64,000 nucleotides of DNA from positions 1,550,001-1,614,000 of the forward strand of contig NC_063022.1 of assembly GCF_020509005.1 (NCBI RefSeq). The letters are read 5' to 3'. Positions 46,901 through 56,477 of this stretch are shown here, in pieces. Position 1 is the stretch's first letter; each line of letters starts with the position of its first letter. Below the pieces are notes generated by a model, which worked only from the letters and a program-made list of their open reading frames with translations, did not search any database and was not told the origin of the DNA. A program made the position numbers and the translations under genes. Origin of the DNA: Fulvia fulva (taxonomy: Eukaryota > Ascomycota > Dothideomycetes > Mycosphaerellales > Mycosphaerellaceae).

Positions 46901-48528
46901 TTATAAGGACGTAGTAGACGCGCGGGTCCGCCTCGTATAGGAAATGGTTCTAGACTATATCCTTGCTATAGTTAACGTTATACTAGATAATGCTAAGCGT
47001 GTCGAGGCTAGTTATCGGTATCGACAATCATTTCCTCTATATCGTCCTATGTCCTACTACCCTATACGTCCTAGTCTACGCCTATCGGCTATATACTAAA
47101 GGGGAGGCGGGCCTAGTTAGATTCCCTCGCCGTAGCTAGTAGAGCACGTGGCCTCCCGTACGCCCTAGGTTACGTATCCTTTATATCGTTCTCGGCCCTA
47201 GGGCGCTTATACCCGACCGCCGCTAGTTAGTTCCGGTATAGGCTAGCCTTACGGTCGCCGTAGAATCTTAGGGCGACGGTTCTGTTTGTGATTGCCTTGT
47301 TTTTTGCTAGTTTCCGCTATAGGCATTCCGTACTATACGATAGGTAGTGCCCCGGACAGTTCGCGTACCGTCTCGTAGTCGGTATATAGTCCCTAGATAT
47401 ATAGTCTCCTATATAGTTCGAGCAGGCCTACTTGTTTATACACGTATAGGTTTAGTGTCTATACTATTAGCATTTGAAGTATTAGAGGACACGAAAGGAT
47501 AAGGAGTGCTTTTCTACTGTCTTAAGGCTATATTACTAGACCAGGCCTTGTTCTATCGCTAGATCCGCCGCTTTCGCGTCTTATAGCTATACTATTAGCG
47601 CCGAGGCCTTCTTGCCTTCTAGCCATTTCCTATAGAGCCAAGTCGCCTTCTAGATTAGAGAGTTAAGAGTGACCGGGTTGTCCTCTTAGAGAGCGCGTAG
47701 GTGACCCTAGTTAGTTAGGTCAAACTCCTTAGGTATATCGTAGACTAGGATCGTAAATTGTTTCGTTAAGACCTTCGCTAATGCCGTAACCTTAGATGCC
47801 TACTATAGCTATGCCTCTAGGTGCCTCCTAGCAGTAGTAGAGCTAGTATAGATCTATAGAGTACCGTTAGACTATTAGTTTACTACGACCACCCCTAGTT
47901 AGTTGATTCGTTAGGGGAGCTCCTTGTTCGATAGCTTCGTAACTTCGGCCTAGTCTTCCTTTACTATAATACGGATCGTAACTGTATCGTACGTTAGGCG
48001 GGGGCCTAGTATCGATACCGCGACCGATACCTAGCTATAGGGGTGTTAATTCCGGGTGGCCTTACTAATCGCCTAGGACGTCGTCCTTATTTCTTATTAC
48101 CCTCGGTAATACGATAGTACAAGCGCCGTACGTAGCTAAGTGATCATTACCTATAGAGACCGGTAAGGGAGCTGATCGTTAGTTTCTATACTTTTTACGT
48201 CCTCTATAAGTTGCTACTAGTTGTCTTAGGGGGGCTTCGCCTATAGGGCCGTAGGCGCCGTTAGTGCCGTAGCCTAGGCTACTATTGCCTAGGAGTTGCC
48301 TAATGTAGCTAGGCACCTCCGCGGCGTTTAGAGCTGAAGAAATAGGGTGAAGAGAGCTTCAAGCTATCCAGATTAAATAAGGTAGAACTCCCTTAGTCCT
48401 AGGGGTAGTGGCCTGCTTTATATATCGTTAGAATAGCCTTGATAAGAGCTTTCGAATGTGTCTTGTTTTGGCGTAGAGATCGATGAGCCGACGATCTATA
48501 GTCTGTCTCCCTTCCCTAGATATATATC
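43965..48528 (-). mobile_element. LINE-A copy D: complete insertion with internal deletion
   Basis: A minus-strand LINE-A of 4564 bp bounded by a perfect 15-bp target duplication. The 3' TATC tail is at the left, RT GFVDD at 45389-45403, the endonuclease at about 46300-46950, ORF1 knuckles near 47380-47480, and the 5' region at the right. Compared with copies C and E, about 430 bp between RT and endonuclease are missing near 46021-46030. Adding that back gives about 5 kb, as in copy C. The 5' end still has many CpA/TpG sites (48440-48510), so RIP is weaker there. No long frame survives. Confidence 0.86.
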
Positions 48529-48863
48529 ACTAGCCTTTAATAGCGGGAAACCTCTAAGATCTAGCTCGAGTATATACTTAAGTATTACCCTCTCTTCTAG
48601 CTCTATAAGCTTCTTCGAATTAGGCTCGTAGTCACCCTAAGGAGGTCTCTATTTAATTAATACCCTAGTATAGTTCGAGACGCGTCGTATACCTTTATAG
48701 TAAGTCGATTCGTAATTGTCGCGTCGCGTTTCGTAGCCTAGATAGCTAAGGTCAGTTTAGCCTCGTTTGAAGACAATATACGCTGTAATGGTGGTTGTAT
48801 AGCTGTATCTGTGGAAGTGGTATAGTTCTTATCAAAAGTGGCCCGCTCGGTAGTGAAGTACGT
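48529..48863 (-). mobile_element. Fot1/pogo-like copy 2, 5' end with inverted repeat
   Basis: Continues copy 2 beyond the LINE: the N-terminal part of the transposase and the 5' inverted repeat, ending ..GAAGTACGT at 48863, followed by TA. The repeat has one CTACCGAGCGGGC unit where copies 1 and 3 have two. The last 90 bp keep normal CpA/TpG, unlike the rest of the element. Confidence 0.8.
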
Positions 48864-49041
48864 TACTATAACTCTTACGATATTATATTAAGTACTATAT
48901 CAAAAGCTATATTATGGCAGTTATGCTCGGCTACGGTTAGTAGATCGCAACACTCCATTAGCCGGTTATAGACTGTTTATACTGAGCCCGGACCCCGCTA
49001 AGATCGCTTCCTCGCTTTCGGCAGCGGAAGTGGCAGCTGAA

Positions 49042-49048
49042 TGACGTG
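49042..49048 (+). promoter_or_regulatory. TGACGTG motif, possible stress-response element
   Basis: TGACGTG is the core of the mammalian unfolded-protein response element and also of ATF/CREB-type sites. It lies 171 bp before the HRD1 start codon. HRD1 genes are induced by the unfolded-protein response in yeast and animals, but fungal HacA uses a different consensus, so the match may be chance. Confidence 0.3.
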
Positions 49049-49171
49049 CCGATGGCCGACGCGCTTGCGCCGTTTGGTGTGGAAACAGTTGGCCTTTGAC
49101 ATTTGAGACCAACTTGCTACAAACAACACACACACACTACACGACCGCACCAGACCCCTTCACTGACGGTC

Positions 49172-49210
49172 ATGGACATGGACACACCGACATACGACAG
49201 GATACGATAA
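49172..49210 (+). other. Short upstream open frame in HRD1 leader
   Basis: ATG at 49172 (and again at 49178) opens 12 codons ([12 protein letters not shown]) closed by TAA at 49208-49210, eight bases before the HRD1 ATG and in another frame. If transcription starts upstream, scanning ribosomes would meet it first and HRD1 would need leaky scanning or reinitiation. No transcript data are available. Confidence 0.4.
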
Positions 49211-49218
49211 GCACCAAG

Positions 49219-51735
49219 ATGCGCCTTGCATACTACGCCGGCGCCTCCACGGCAGCCGCAGCAGCATGTCTGCTCAAGGCATTCCACCAGCGGCCCAACT
49301 TCTACAGCGCGACCGTCTACCTCTCCCAGTCGAACGCATGTCTCCTCATCCTGACGAATCTCCTCCTGGTCTTGGCGTGCAGCTTCATGTTCGCGCTGCA
49401 GCGACTACTCTATGGCCCATTACGACCCATTGAGATCGAGCAGTTGTCGGAGAAGGCATGGTACGCGGTACTGGACACCCTGTTGGCAATGCCGAGCTTC
49501 AGAGAAGATGTGGGAGGTTGGCTACTGACCATGTTTGTGCTGCTCTTGGCTGGGAAGGTGTGGGGCTGGATTGCAGAAGGACGGGTTGATATCTTCGAGC
49601 AACAGCCGCCTGCAAACCCGACTTTGTTCCATGTGCGGTTGGCGATGAGCTTGCTGGTGAGCTTCATCTTCGATGTGCTCATGTTGTGGTACTGCCTGGA
49701 GACCATCATAGCCAATCCCAAGCCAGGCATGATGGTCATCTTCACCTTCGAATTTGCGATTCTGGGCATATTTTCCTTGTTCACAGGACTGAGATACCTC
49801 TTGGCCTGCTATGAGGCCAAGGAAGTCAAGAAGCAGACGATGCTGGCTATTGAGACGCGCAAGGTCGAGATCCGGGAAGAAAGAGTAGCGGCACATGCAG
49901 CAGCAGTGGCAGCGGCAGCCCAGAACACAGCAGAGGATGGAACACCAGCGACCGTGCCCCCAATGGACGACTCACCCATCGACGTGGATGAGAATGAGGT
50001 GGATGTGCCAGGCTGGGAAGAGAAGAGACGATATCTGTTTGTGCTTGAAGTGGTGACAGACTTCATGAAGCTCATGATATACATCGTCTTCTTCACTGTT
50101 AGCATCACTTTCAACGGCCTGCCCATGCACATCATGCGCGACGTCTATATGACCTTCGCGTCGTTCAGCAAGCGAGTCTCCGACTATGTGGCATACCGAA
50201 AGGCAACCAGCGACATGAACACGAGATATCCGGACGCAACCACCGAAGAGATCCGAGGCGACCCCTGCATCGTGTGCAGAGACACGATGGTGTCTTGGGA
50301 ACAACCGCCTGCCGCTGCAAACGCGCAGCCTGCGGGTGATCAGCCTGTCGCAGCGCCAGCGCCAGCTAGGCGAAGAGATGAGGGACTGAGGGCGAAGAAG
50401 CTACCTTGTGGACATATCCTACATCTACGATGTCTGAAGAGCTGGCTAGAGAGACAGCAAGTATGCCCTACTTGTCGCAGGCCTGTCGTCACCGCGACCG
50501 CACCGAATGCGCCTGCTGCCCCGGGCAATCCACCTGCACCCGGACAGCCCGGACAACAACAAGCACCAAGACCTCGTGCTAGAATCTTCAATCTTGGCCC
50601 GCTCAGAATTGGGCTGCTGAATGCACCGCAAGGCCAGATCCAGGACTTTATCAATCGCTTCCAGAACCCAGATGCGGCCAATCAGAATGCCGCAGGCGCA
50701 AATCAACAAGGACCGAATCATCTTGGTCTCCAGGTGCCATACGCCAATGGTCAAGCACAAATCCCCACAGGTACGCGAAGAACAGGACGCCGGTCGCAGG
50801 TGCCGATAGACGTGGGGATCATGCAGATGGAGCAGCGGATCATGCAGGAAGCACACAATCTTAACATCGAGCAGCAACAGCTCGCGACACTGCGGATGAT
50901 GGAAGGAGAAATGGCTCGTCTCAGGGCACAGCACACTCCTACGCAGCAACCTGTTGGCGCGGGCGGTGCCGCAAGACAGGCCGCTATTGTGCAACAGATG
51001 GGGCGATTTCCGATGCCAGGCTTCATGCCGACGCAGCAACCTTTCATGCCACCCACACAACCGGAGGCGCTTCAGGGTAGTCCTGCACAACAGATGGGTC
51101 CGGGACATGAGAACCTACCACAGGGACTTATACTACCTGAAGGCTGGACCCTGATGCCTTTGCATCGAGTCGATCAGGAACATCATGCAGCACCACTTCA
51201 GGCTACGACACGGAACCTTGACAACCCAACGGCAGACGATGGGTCGACTTCTGCTAGACCAATTTCCGGTGATGACGACACAGCTACCTCCGCCGCGACA
51301 GAGACACCATCATCTGCCACGCAGCAGCAGCAGCAGCCACAGCCGCCGCAACAAGTAGCGCAGAGTGCTGGACCTGTTGATGACACTGGCTCTCCACTGT
51401 TTGTACCGACAGCACCGAGAACTTCAGACACCACCAGCACTGAAGCAACGACAGCATCTTCAGATCAAACGCAATTCCAGCCAGCGCCGCAGATGATGAC
51501 TCCGCAGACGCCCGCTGCGTCGTCATCATCGACACAAGACCCAACTCAGACCCCGTGGAGCGGCAGTAATTGGGGATTTGACCAACAACCCAGCCAAGCA
51601 TCTACTGCCGAACCATCTTCAACTCCGGATAGCCAGGTAGCTGAACAGCCTTCTGGGCAGGAAGGGTATAGTGGCAAAGGTAAAGCCAGAGCAGTCGAAA
51701 TGGAGGAGGTACCTGATCCGGAGGCAGGCAACTAG
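49219..51735 (+). CDS. HRD1: HRD1/synoviolin-type ER E3 ubiquitin ligase
   Basis: A multi-spanning RING ligase of the endoplasmic reticulum. It ubiquitinates misfolded proteins retrotranslocated for degradation (ERAD), with Hrd3/Sel1 and a Ubc7-type E2 as partners in the family. The start is the first ATG in the frame (upstream codons open only from TTG), and it gives the family-typical N-terminus [24 protein letters not shown]. The 838 residues have hydrophobic segments at about 3-21, 39-61, 100-119, 139-160, 171-196 and 271-297. An Ala/Glu-rich loop (198-262) precedes the last one. The RING-H2 residues are C350, C353, C397, H399, H402, C405, C416 and C419, with a long Ala/Pro/Gln insert between C353 and C397. 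The rest is a low-complexity Gln/Pro/Ser/Thr tail, including a (CAG)5 run at 51322-51336. No intron is needed. Base use is normal and there is no sign of RIP. Confidence 0.93.
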   Translation: MRLAYYAGASTAAAAACLLKAFHQRPNFYSATVYLSQSNACLLILTNLLLVLACSFMFALQRLLYGPLRPIEIEQLSEKAWYAVLDTLLAMPSFREDVGGWLLTMFVLLLAGKVWGWIAEGRVDIFEQQPPANPTLFHVRLAMSLLVSFIFDVLMLWYCLETIIANPKPGMMVIFTFEFAILGIFSLFTGLRYLLACYEAKEVKKQTMLAIETRKVEIREERVAAHAAAVAAAAQNTAEDGTPATVPPMDDSPIDVDENEVDVPGWEEKRRYLFVLEVVTDFMKLMIYIVFFTVSITFNGLPMHIMRDVYMTFASFSKRVSDYVAYRKATSDMNTRYPDATTEEIRGDPCIVCRDTMVSWEQPPAAANAQPAGDQPVAAPAPARRRDEGLRAKKLPCGHILHLRCLKSWLERQQVCPTCRRPVVTATAPNAPAAPGNPPAPGQPGQQQAPRPRARIFNLGPLRIGLLNAPQGQIQDFINRFQNPDAANQNAAGANQQGPNHLGLQVPYANGQAQIPTGTRRTGRRSQVPIDVGIMQMEQRIMQEAHNLNIEQQQLATLRMMEGEMARLRAQHTPTQQPVGAGGAARQAAIVQQMGRFPMPGFMPTQQPFMPPTQPEALQGSPAQQMGPGHENLPQGLILPEGWTLMPLHRVDQEHHAAPLQATTRNLDNPTADDGSTSARPISGDDDTATSAATETPSSATQQQQQPQPPQQVAQSAGPVDDTGSPLFVPTAPRTSDTTSTEATTASSDQTQFQPAPQMMTPQTPAASSSSTQDPTQTPWSGSNWGFDQQPSQASTAEPSSTPDSQVAEQPSGQEGYSGKGKARAVEMEEVPDPEAGN

Positions 51736-52624
51736 ATGCGATCATGCTTAGCATGATATTGTATAGTCACGATCAGCGAAGAAGAGTACGAGACAGCATT
51801 AGAGGCGTTGGGCCGATGGAGATACCACTTCTTACGTATGAGTGATGGTTCTGAAATTTCGATTCAGAACCGTGTCCATTGTTTCAATCATGACCCATGG
51901 TGTATCTGTTGGTGCGTGATGTTACGGACGCATGCGCTGTATGGTAGGTGGATCCGTCCTTGCAACTCCCGTGCAGCATCATAACAGGCAAACCATTGTC
52001 ATTGTCCCACTGTGTAAGGCAGACTAATCTGCGGGTATGTAGCATAAGCTTCATCTGGAGTCAGACTCGTGTATGTACCCTTCAACGTGTTGTTTGGCAT
52101 ACGTGGTGTACGGATTGACGTTGTGCTATCTCCAGATCGACGAAGTACACGATCACGAATCGAAACTGCGGCTTTCCTCGGCTACACAGACATTAGAAGC
52201 ACTCCCAGACACTCTCAACATTAAAAAGAGAGTCCAAATACCATAACGTGAGATTTGTAGACTTTCTGCCTTTCTTCCGAGCATGTTGTCGTCGTCCCAT
52301 GACTTTAGCTAGCACACTACCTCAAGACTAGATGCCTCAGGCCAAAGAATGGGATGGCGTATGCGTTGGGTTACTTGATCGTGCCATTGCTTCCAGCGAC
52401 AATGCTACATGCGCTCAGTTTACAGCCTGGAGCCTTGTACCTCCACGTCATCCATCCGGGTTCCTCTCATGCATGGACCAGCGGGAACAGAAGCACGCAC
52501 GATGTCACACTCAATTGAGGTAAGAATGCGAACGATGAAGCGCTGTCTTTTGACATCCAATGCTAGTCTTATATCGTCATTGCATACATCATTTTTGACC
52601 CAATCTTGTTACACCTTTCCAACA
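51736..52624. other. Intergenic region between convergent HRD1 and peroxidase genes
   Basis: 889 bp of single-copy sequence holding both 3' ends. Short frames at 52332-52523 and the start of 52409-52861 overlap each other and the peroxidase 3' exon. They show no domain or codon bias and are not called. No RNA gene or repeat seen. Confidence 0.6.
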
Positions 52625-54301
52625 TTACTGGCCCTGCGCCTTGTAAGACGCACCGGGGTACTGACCAAACAACTCATTCCTGAAGGCACCAAGCTGCGGG
52701 CATCCAAGAGCGCTGATCTGTGGTCCAAGGTTCTTTGTCAAGAAACTTGGAATCTGGCCGATGGGCTGGAGAAGTGGTGTCGCTGGATCGGCGAGACCGG
52801 CTTGGGAGGCTTGAAGGAGGAAGCAGGAGAGGTTGTTGCTGTAGGAACGTCAGTGTTATGAACTGGAATTGGGACAGTGATAGGATGAACATACCCTTCA
52901 AACAGAGAAGCACCGTTGAAGACGCCGCCGGTAAGATCACCAGTATCAACACCGACGAAGCTGTTGGCCGTGCCGGTGTTGCCACCAAAGCGGATGATGC
53001 CTGGGTACATGCCGTCATTGACGACGGTGTCGACGTTGGTGTCGACGGTGTTCATGGGCTGGGATGTTGGGCGCTTGTACCAGTTCAAAGGAATGCGCTC
53101 TTGACCTGGCGTGTGCACGAAGTTTCCTGGCTCGCCAGTGACGGAGAAGAAGGATTTGAGAGTCTCGCCGTCGAGGACACCGCCCATCTTCGCTTCGGAT
53201 CGGTTGCTCATGAAGTGGACGACGAAGTTGTGGGCGTCTGGGGCGACGAGACCGGAGAAGGGGGCGGAGAAGTAGTATCTACAAGAGTGATGTTAGTGGA
53301 AAGGCGGATTTCTGTCATAGATGGGCCCGACGTACGGGTTGTTGAGGATCGAGTATTCCGCAGTGTAGTAGGCCTGTGCAGCAGCCTTGTCGTGCGTGAG
53401 TCCGTCGTCTCCCAGCAAGCTGTACAGGTGCTCCCATTTGTGCATCTCGAAGAAACCGACGAAGCCGTCGTGCATGTACGCATCACCCTTGAGATAATGT
53501 CAGCCAGGTTTATGCAGTCTTGATAGGAGACCTTTAGCCTACCCTGACGATCGAAGCATCGCCTTCATAACGGTTGTGTGTGCCTAAGATACCAGTGGGC
53601 TTGCCCAGCAGACCAAGTGCGCCGTTGTAGCCGCCACCGATGGACCATGTGCCGGTGACTGGGTCTCCAGAGATGCCGACACTGAGCAAGAAATATTGTC
53701 AGCGATCGAGTTCAATCCGCACTGTGCGTTGCGAGACTCACGAGATGACGGCCAAAATCAATGAAAGATCTGTGGACATGCTGTATGCAGCTCCAAGTCC
53801 GTCGATGGCTAGGACTATAGTTAGCATGGAATCCTCACCGGAGTTGGTACTTCAACTTACTCTGCTGGATCGAAGCAATTCCATTTCGTGGAAGGAAGGC
53901 GTGGTCTATGAGAAACGAATCGTCAGCATACACCAAATCCACAACAATCGCTGTAGTGATAGAGTCGACTTACTGGCTGCAGCATTCAGACCAGGACATT
54001 GTCCTCTCAGGTCGGATGGGCCCTATGTCTCAGTCAGCAATGGCATGCAAGTGCATCGCCTAGTACGACTTACTGGAGACTTGAACTCGTGGCCACTGCC
54101 AGGTCGGACATCAACGAACTGATCCTGGGCATCGAACACTGTGCATTTGCCGTGCGAACCACAGTTGTCACGATTAGTTGTGAACTTCGGCGGTGGGACA
54201 GTCGGGTAGATGATCTGGCGCTTTTGCACCTCCTCAAGGACAGCAGGGTATGCTGCAACGAGCGGCAGAACCGATGCAAGGAATTGGAGAGTGTTCTTCA
54301 T
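52625..54301 (-). CDS. Secreted heme-thiolate peroxidase/peroxygenase (chloroperoxidase family)
   Basis: Hand-assembled exons on the minus strand: 54301-54074, 54022-53974, 53905-53861, 53814-53742, 53681-53543, 53487-53336, 53278-52895 and 52838-52625. All introns are GT..AG, 46-68 bp, most with CTAAC/CTGAC-like branch sites. The total is 1284 nt, 427 residues, ending TAA at 52627-52625. An N-terminal signal peptide (MKNTLQFLASVLPLVAAYPA) is followed by a possible KR processing site at 27-28. The heme-ligand loop reads GQCPGLNAAANHAFLPRNGI, with Cys85 as the proximal ligand; the family norm is PCP, here QCP. The acid-base/metal motif is YEGDAS (E171). IPLNWYKRP and a late Cys (..ALGCPQL) fit the long form of the family. 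Members use H2O2 to halogenate or oxygenate organic substrates; the substrate here is unknown. Confidence 0.88.
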
Positions 54302-54368
54302 TGTAGATTGTCTTGCTGTAGAAGTGTACTAAGGAGAAGAAGACACAATGCTGGCTTGGACGATCGCC

Positions 54369-54378
54369 TGTATATAAC
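54369..54378 (-). promoter_or_regulatory. TATA box of the peroxidase gene
   Basis: The minus strand reads TTATATAC about 70 bp before the ATG at 54301. This would place transcription start about 35-40 bp before the ATG. A CCAAT box lies further out at 54568-54572. Confidence 0.5.
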
Positions 54379-54567
54379 AAGGCATGATGACTTCCCCTCA
54401 CGGTTTGGCACCGTTCTGGTACTTGCCACTGTTGTATTTCGAATTCCCGTTGGCGTTCTCCTCTTTGGACTTTGCCGGTCGGTCATATACAGCGTAGATG
54501 CAACCGTGTACCTCTGTGCGGGCGCACATGAGCAAGACTGAAAGTAAGCTTGTAATGTGAGATTTTC

Positions 54568-54572
54568 ATTGG
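54568..54572 (-). promoter_or_regulatory. CCAAT box
   Basis: The minus strand reads CCAAT about 270 bp upstream of the peroxidase ATG, a common place for the Hap/CBF complex in ascomycete promoters. A 5-bp match alone is weak. Confidence 0.3.
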
Positions 54573-55311
54573 CTGTACCATAGCGATTTGCAATCGATCG
54601 TCTATGGGCATGCCCAAAGAGGCAGGCAAGTCGAAGCTAGACTAGGCCAAGAGGGGACGGCTGTTTATCCTTTGTGCTACACAACGCCTTCGTCGGTGGC
54701 TTTGTTAGCACAGTATGTCCTAGTCGTCAGACGCACTTAGCACCAACGCTCAAATTGGATCGACACGGCTATGTTCTACTATCCTTCAACATTGTGGCCT
54801 TTACGCGTCTTCACAACAATACTACGTCCGTTAATTAACACTACGTCCTTAGATACGTCCTTGAAATAACAACTCATCTTTCAAACAACGACCCCTCTTA
54901 TACGGCGCTTCAGGTCGCTAGAGCTCCCTTCTACGAGAGGAACTATTCTTTGCGATTACTTTAAACGACGTGCTTGCCTCGCGCGCTTGGGTATCATACT
55001 TGTCCCTACGCCTCGTCCTCGCAAGGGTTCGCTAAGGCTTATACATTGCTCGTTCCCTCCGTGCTCCGAGGTTACCTACTGCCCTCGTCGTAAGCTTCTC
55101 GGCTCGCTTGCCTTGAGTTTAGTTCAGATCAAAGACAGCTTATTCAACCCCGCAAAAGGGACGGGACAACTTCGAATTTTAAAACGACTAAACTCGAGAT
55201 CGTAAAAAAGCGCCCTACCTAGCGCGTACGCTATATATATAAAAAGCTATTCGTTATACTCGTCTCGGCGAGTCCGTCTTAACGATATAGCTATAGTAGT
55301 ATATAAGTATA

Positions 55312-56228
55312 ACGTACTTTACTACCGAGCGGGCTATACTACCGAGCGGGCTACTTTTACTAAGAACTATACTACTTCCACTTTAATTACGACGGTATCT
55401 TAACACGACGACATCCTATAGAATCGTTACTAGGAGGACAATTCCTCTTCAGATTCTTCGCTATCTAGTAAGTCTACTTAATAGGTACGTACATTATACC
55501 CCGACTCGCTATATCGCTTATAGCGTCGTAGCCTTAGTACTAGCCAAACACTATCTAGCAACTCTCTACTCACTTCCTACCTCCTAGTATCCTCTAGAGG
55601 TATCAATTACGACGCCTTATTAAAGGTTAGAGACCCTCTAGACTAAATATACTTACGCTTTCGTGCTTTCCGCTATATAAGGGCCTTATTAGACTTACGT
55701 AACTTACTAATCTCGCTTCGTAAAAGAGCTATCTAATGCGCTATCTCTCTACTCCCTTTTATAAGCTAATATACTCCTTCCTATAACGAGTTTAGCAATA
55801 AACCTACCCGGGTATATATTTTGTTCGTTACTAGTATCGATTAAGAGTCGAATTCTTTTATAGTTTATAGTGTCTTCGACTCCTAAGGGGTAGAGTCCGG
55901 AGCTAGAGAGGTTAGCGTACGTAGCTTAATATTAAGCTTATCTATTACTACCTATATATTAAATAGAACTAAACTAGCGCCTCTAAAGCTCGATAGGATG
56001 TTCTACTATCTAAATATAGCGTTATAGGCTACCCGGAAGGCGCGTAGGAACTCTACTTTATCGATATAAGTAATACGCTAGCGTACTAAGCCTGAGAGCT
56101 AAGTACTATATACCTTCTTTAAAGGCGAATAGTAACCTATATCTAATAGCTAGAGTAAGTACGAGGCGTACAATAGTATATATAGGGCTAAGATCTTATA
56201 TTCCTTATATAGATTCTAGAATGCCTTC
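55312..56228 (-). mobile_element. Fot1/pogo-like copy 3, 3' part
   Basis: The minus-strand element starts with its 3' inverted repeat at 55312 after TA, with two tandem CTACCGAGCGGGC units. It contains the C-terminal transposase region matching 38360-38720 (reverse) and 42952-43356. It is cut by the Copia-B LTR at 56229, so the catalytic and DNA-binding parts are missing. Confidence 0.8.
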
Positions 56229-56462
56229 TATTAAGAATATATAGGCCGTAGGTCAAGTATATAGGTGTAGGTGTGTTATATAACTAGATCACGTGACTAG
56301 GGTTTACTAGCCTATAGGCTAGTTAACATCCGGACACCTAGTATCTACCTATACCAATACTAGCAATACTATATATAGATACACGCTATCCTATTAGGTC
56401 CTTCTTTGTCTTTCGTATACTCCGCCGTCTTCTACTACTACGTAACTCGTACCTATTTAATA
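56229..56462 (+). repeat. Copia-B 5' LTR (234 bp)
   Basis: TATTAAGAAT..CTATTTAATA, equal in length to the LTR at 42718-42951. Differences between the two are mainly RIP-type transitions. Confidence 0.85.
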
Positions 56463-56477
56463 GGTTATAAGCCCGGG
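56463..56477 (+). other. Copia-B primer-binding site (half tRNA-iMet)
   Basis: GGTTATAAGCCCGGG directly after the LTR. It equals the Copia-A site except for one G-to-A in a TG context. Confidence 0.65.

Larger units (their letters stand above)
48866..49218 (+). promoter_or_regulatory. Upstream region and 5' leader of HRD1
   Basis: Single-copy sequence with normal dinucleotides starts here, directly at the edge of the Fot1 element, so the HRD1 promoter has at most about 350 bp before the repeat. I see no clear TATA box. A TGACGTG motif is at 49042-49048, and a CA-rich leader runs at about 49118-49150. Apart from the small frame at 49172 nothing coding is seen. Confidence 0.5.
54302..55311. 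other. Promoter side of the peroxidase gene and transition into repeats
   Basis: The first 400 bp are ordinary single-copy sequence. From about 54830 the text becomes CpG-rich with some CpA loss, and by 55200 it looks like the RIP-altered repeats. The frame at 54987-55205 has no recognisable domain. No gene is called. The block ends at the Fot1 inverted repeat. Confidence 0.5.

Noticed and set aside
1..48865. Alternative genetic code with TAG read as Gln
   Set aside because: TAG also stands where Trp (TGG) is needed, and the same CpA/TpG loss occurs in LTRs and other non-coding parts. HRD1 and the peroxidase use the standard code.
50446..51108. Minus-strand frames of up to 220 codons within HRD1
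   Set aside because: Shadows of the GC-rich, low-complexity HRD1 coding strand.
52332..52861. Plus-strand frames of 63 and 150 codons
   Set aside because: They overlap each other and run antisense to the last exon of the peroxidase gene, whose exon structure is well supported.
52720..53523. Plus-strand frame of 267 codons
   Set aside because: Antisense shadow of peroxidase exons 6-8; the minus strand has the family motifs and splice sites.
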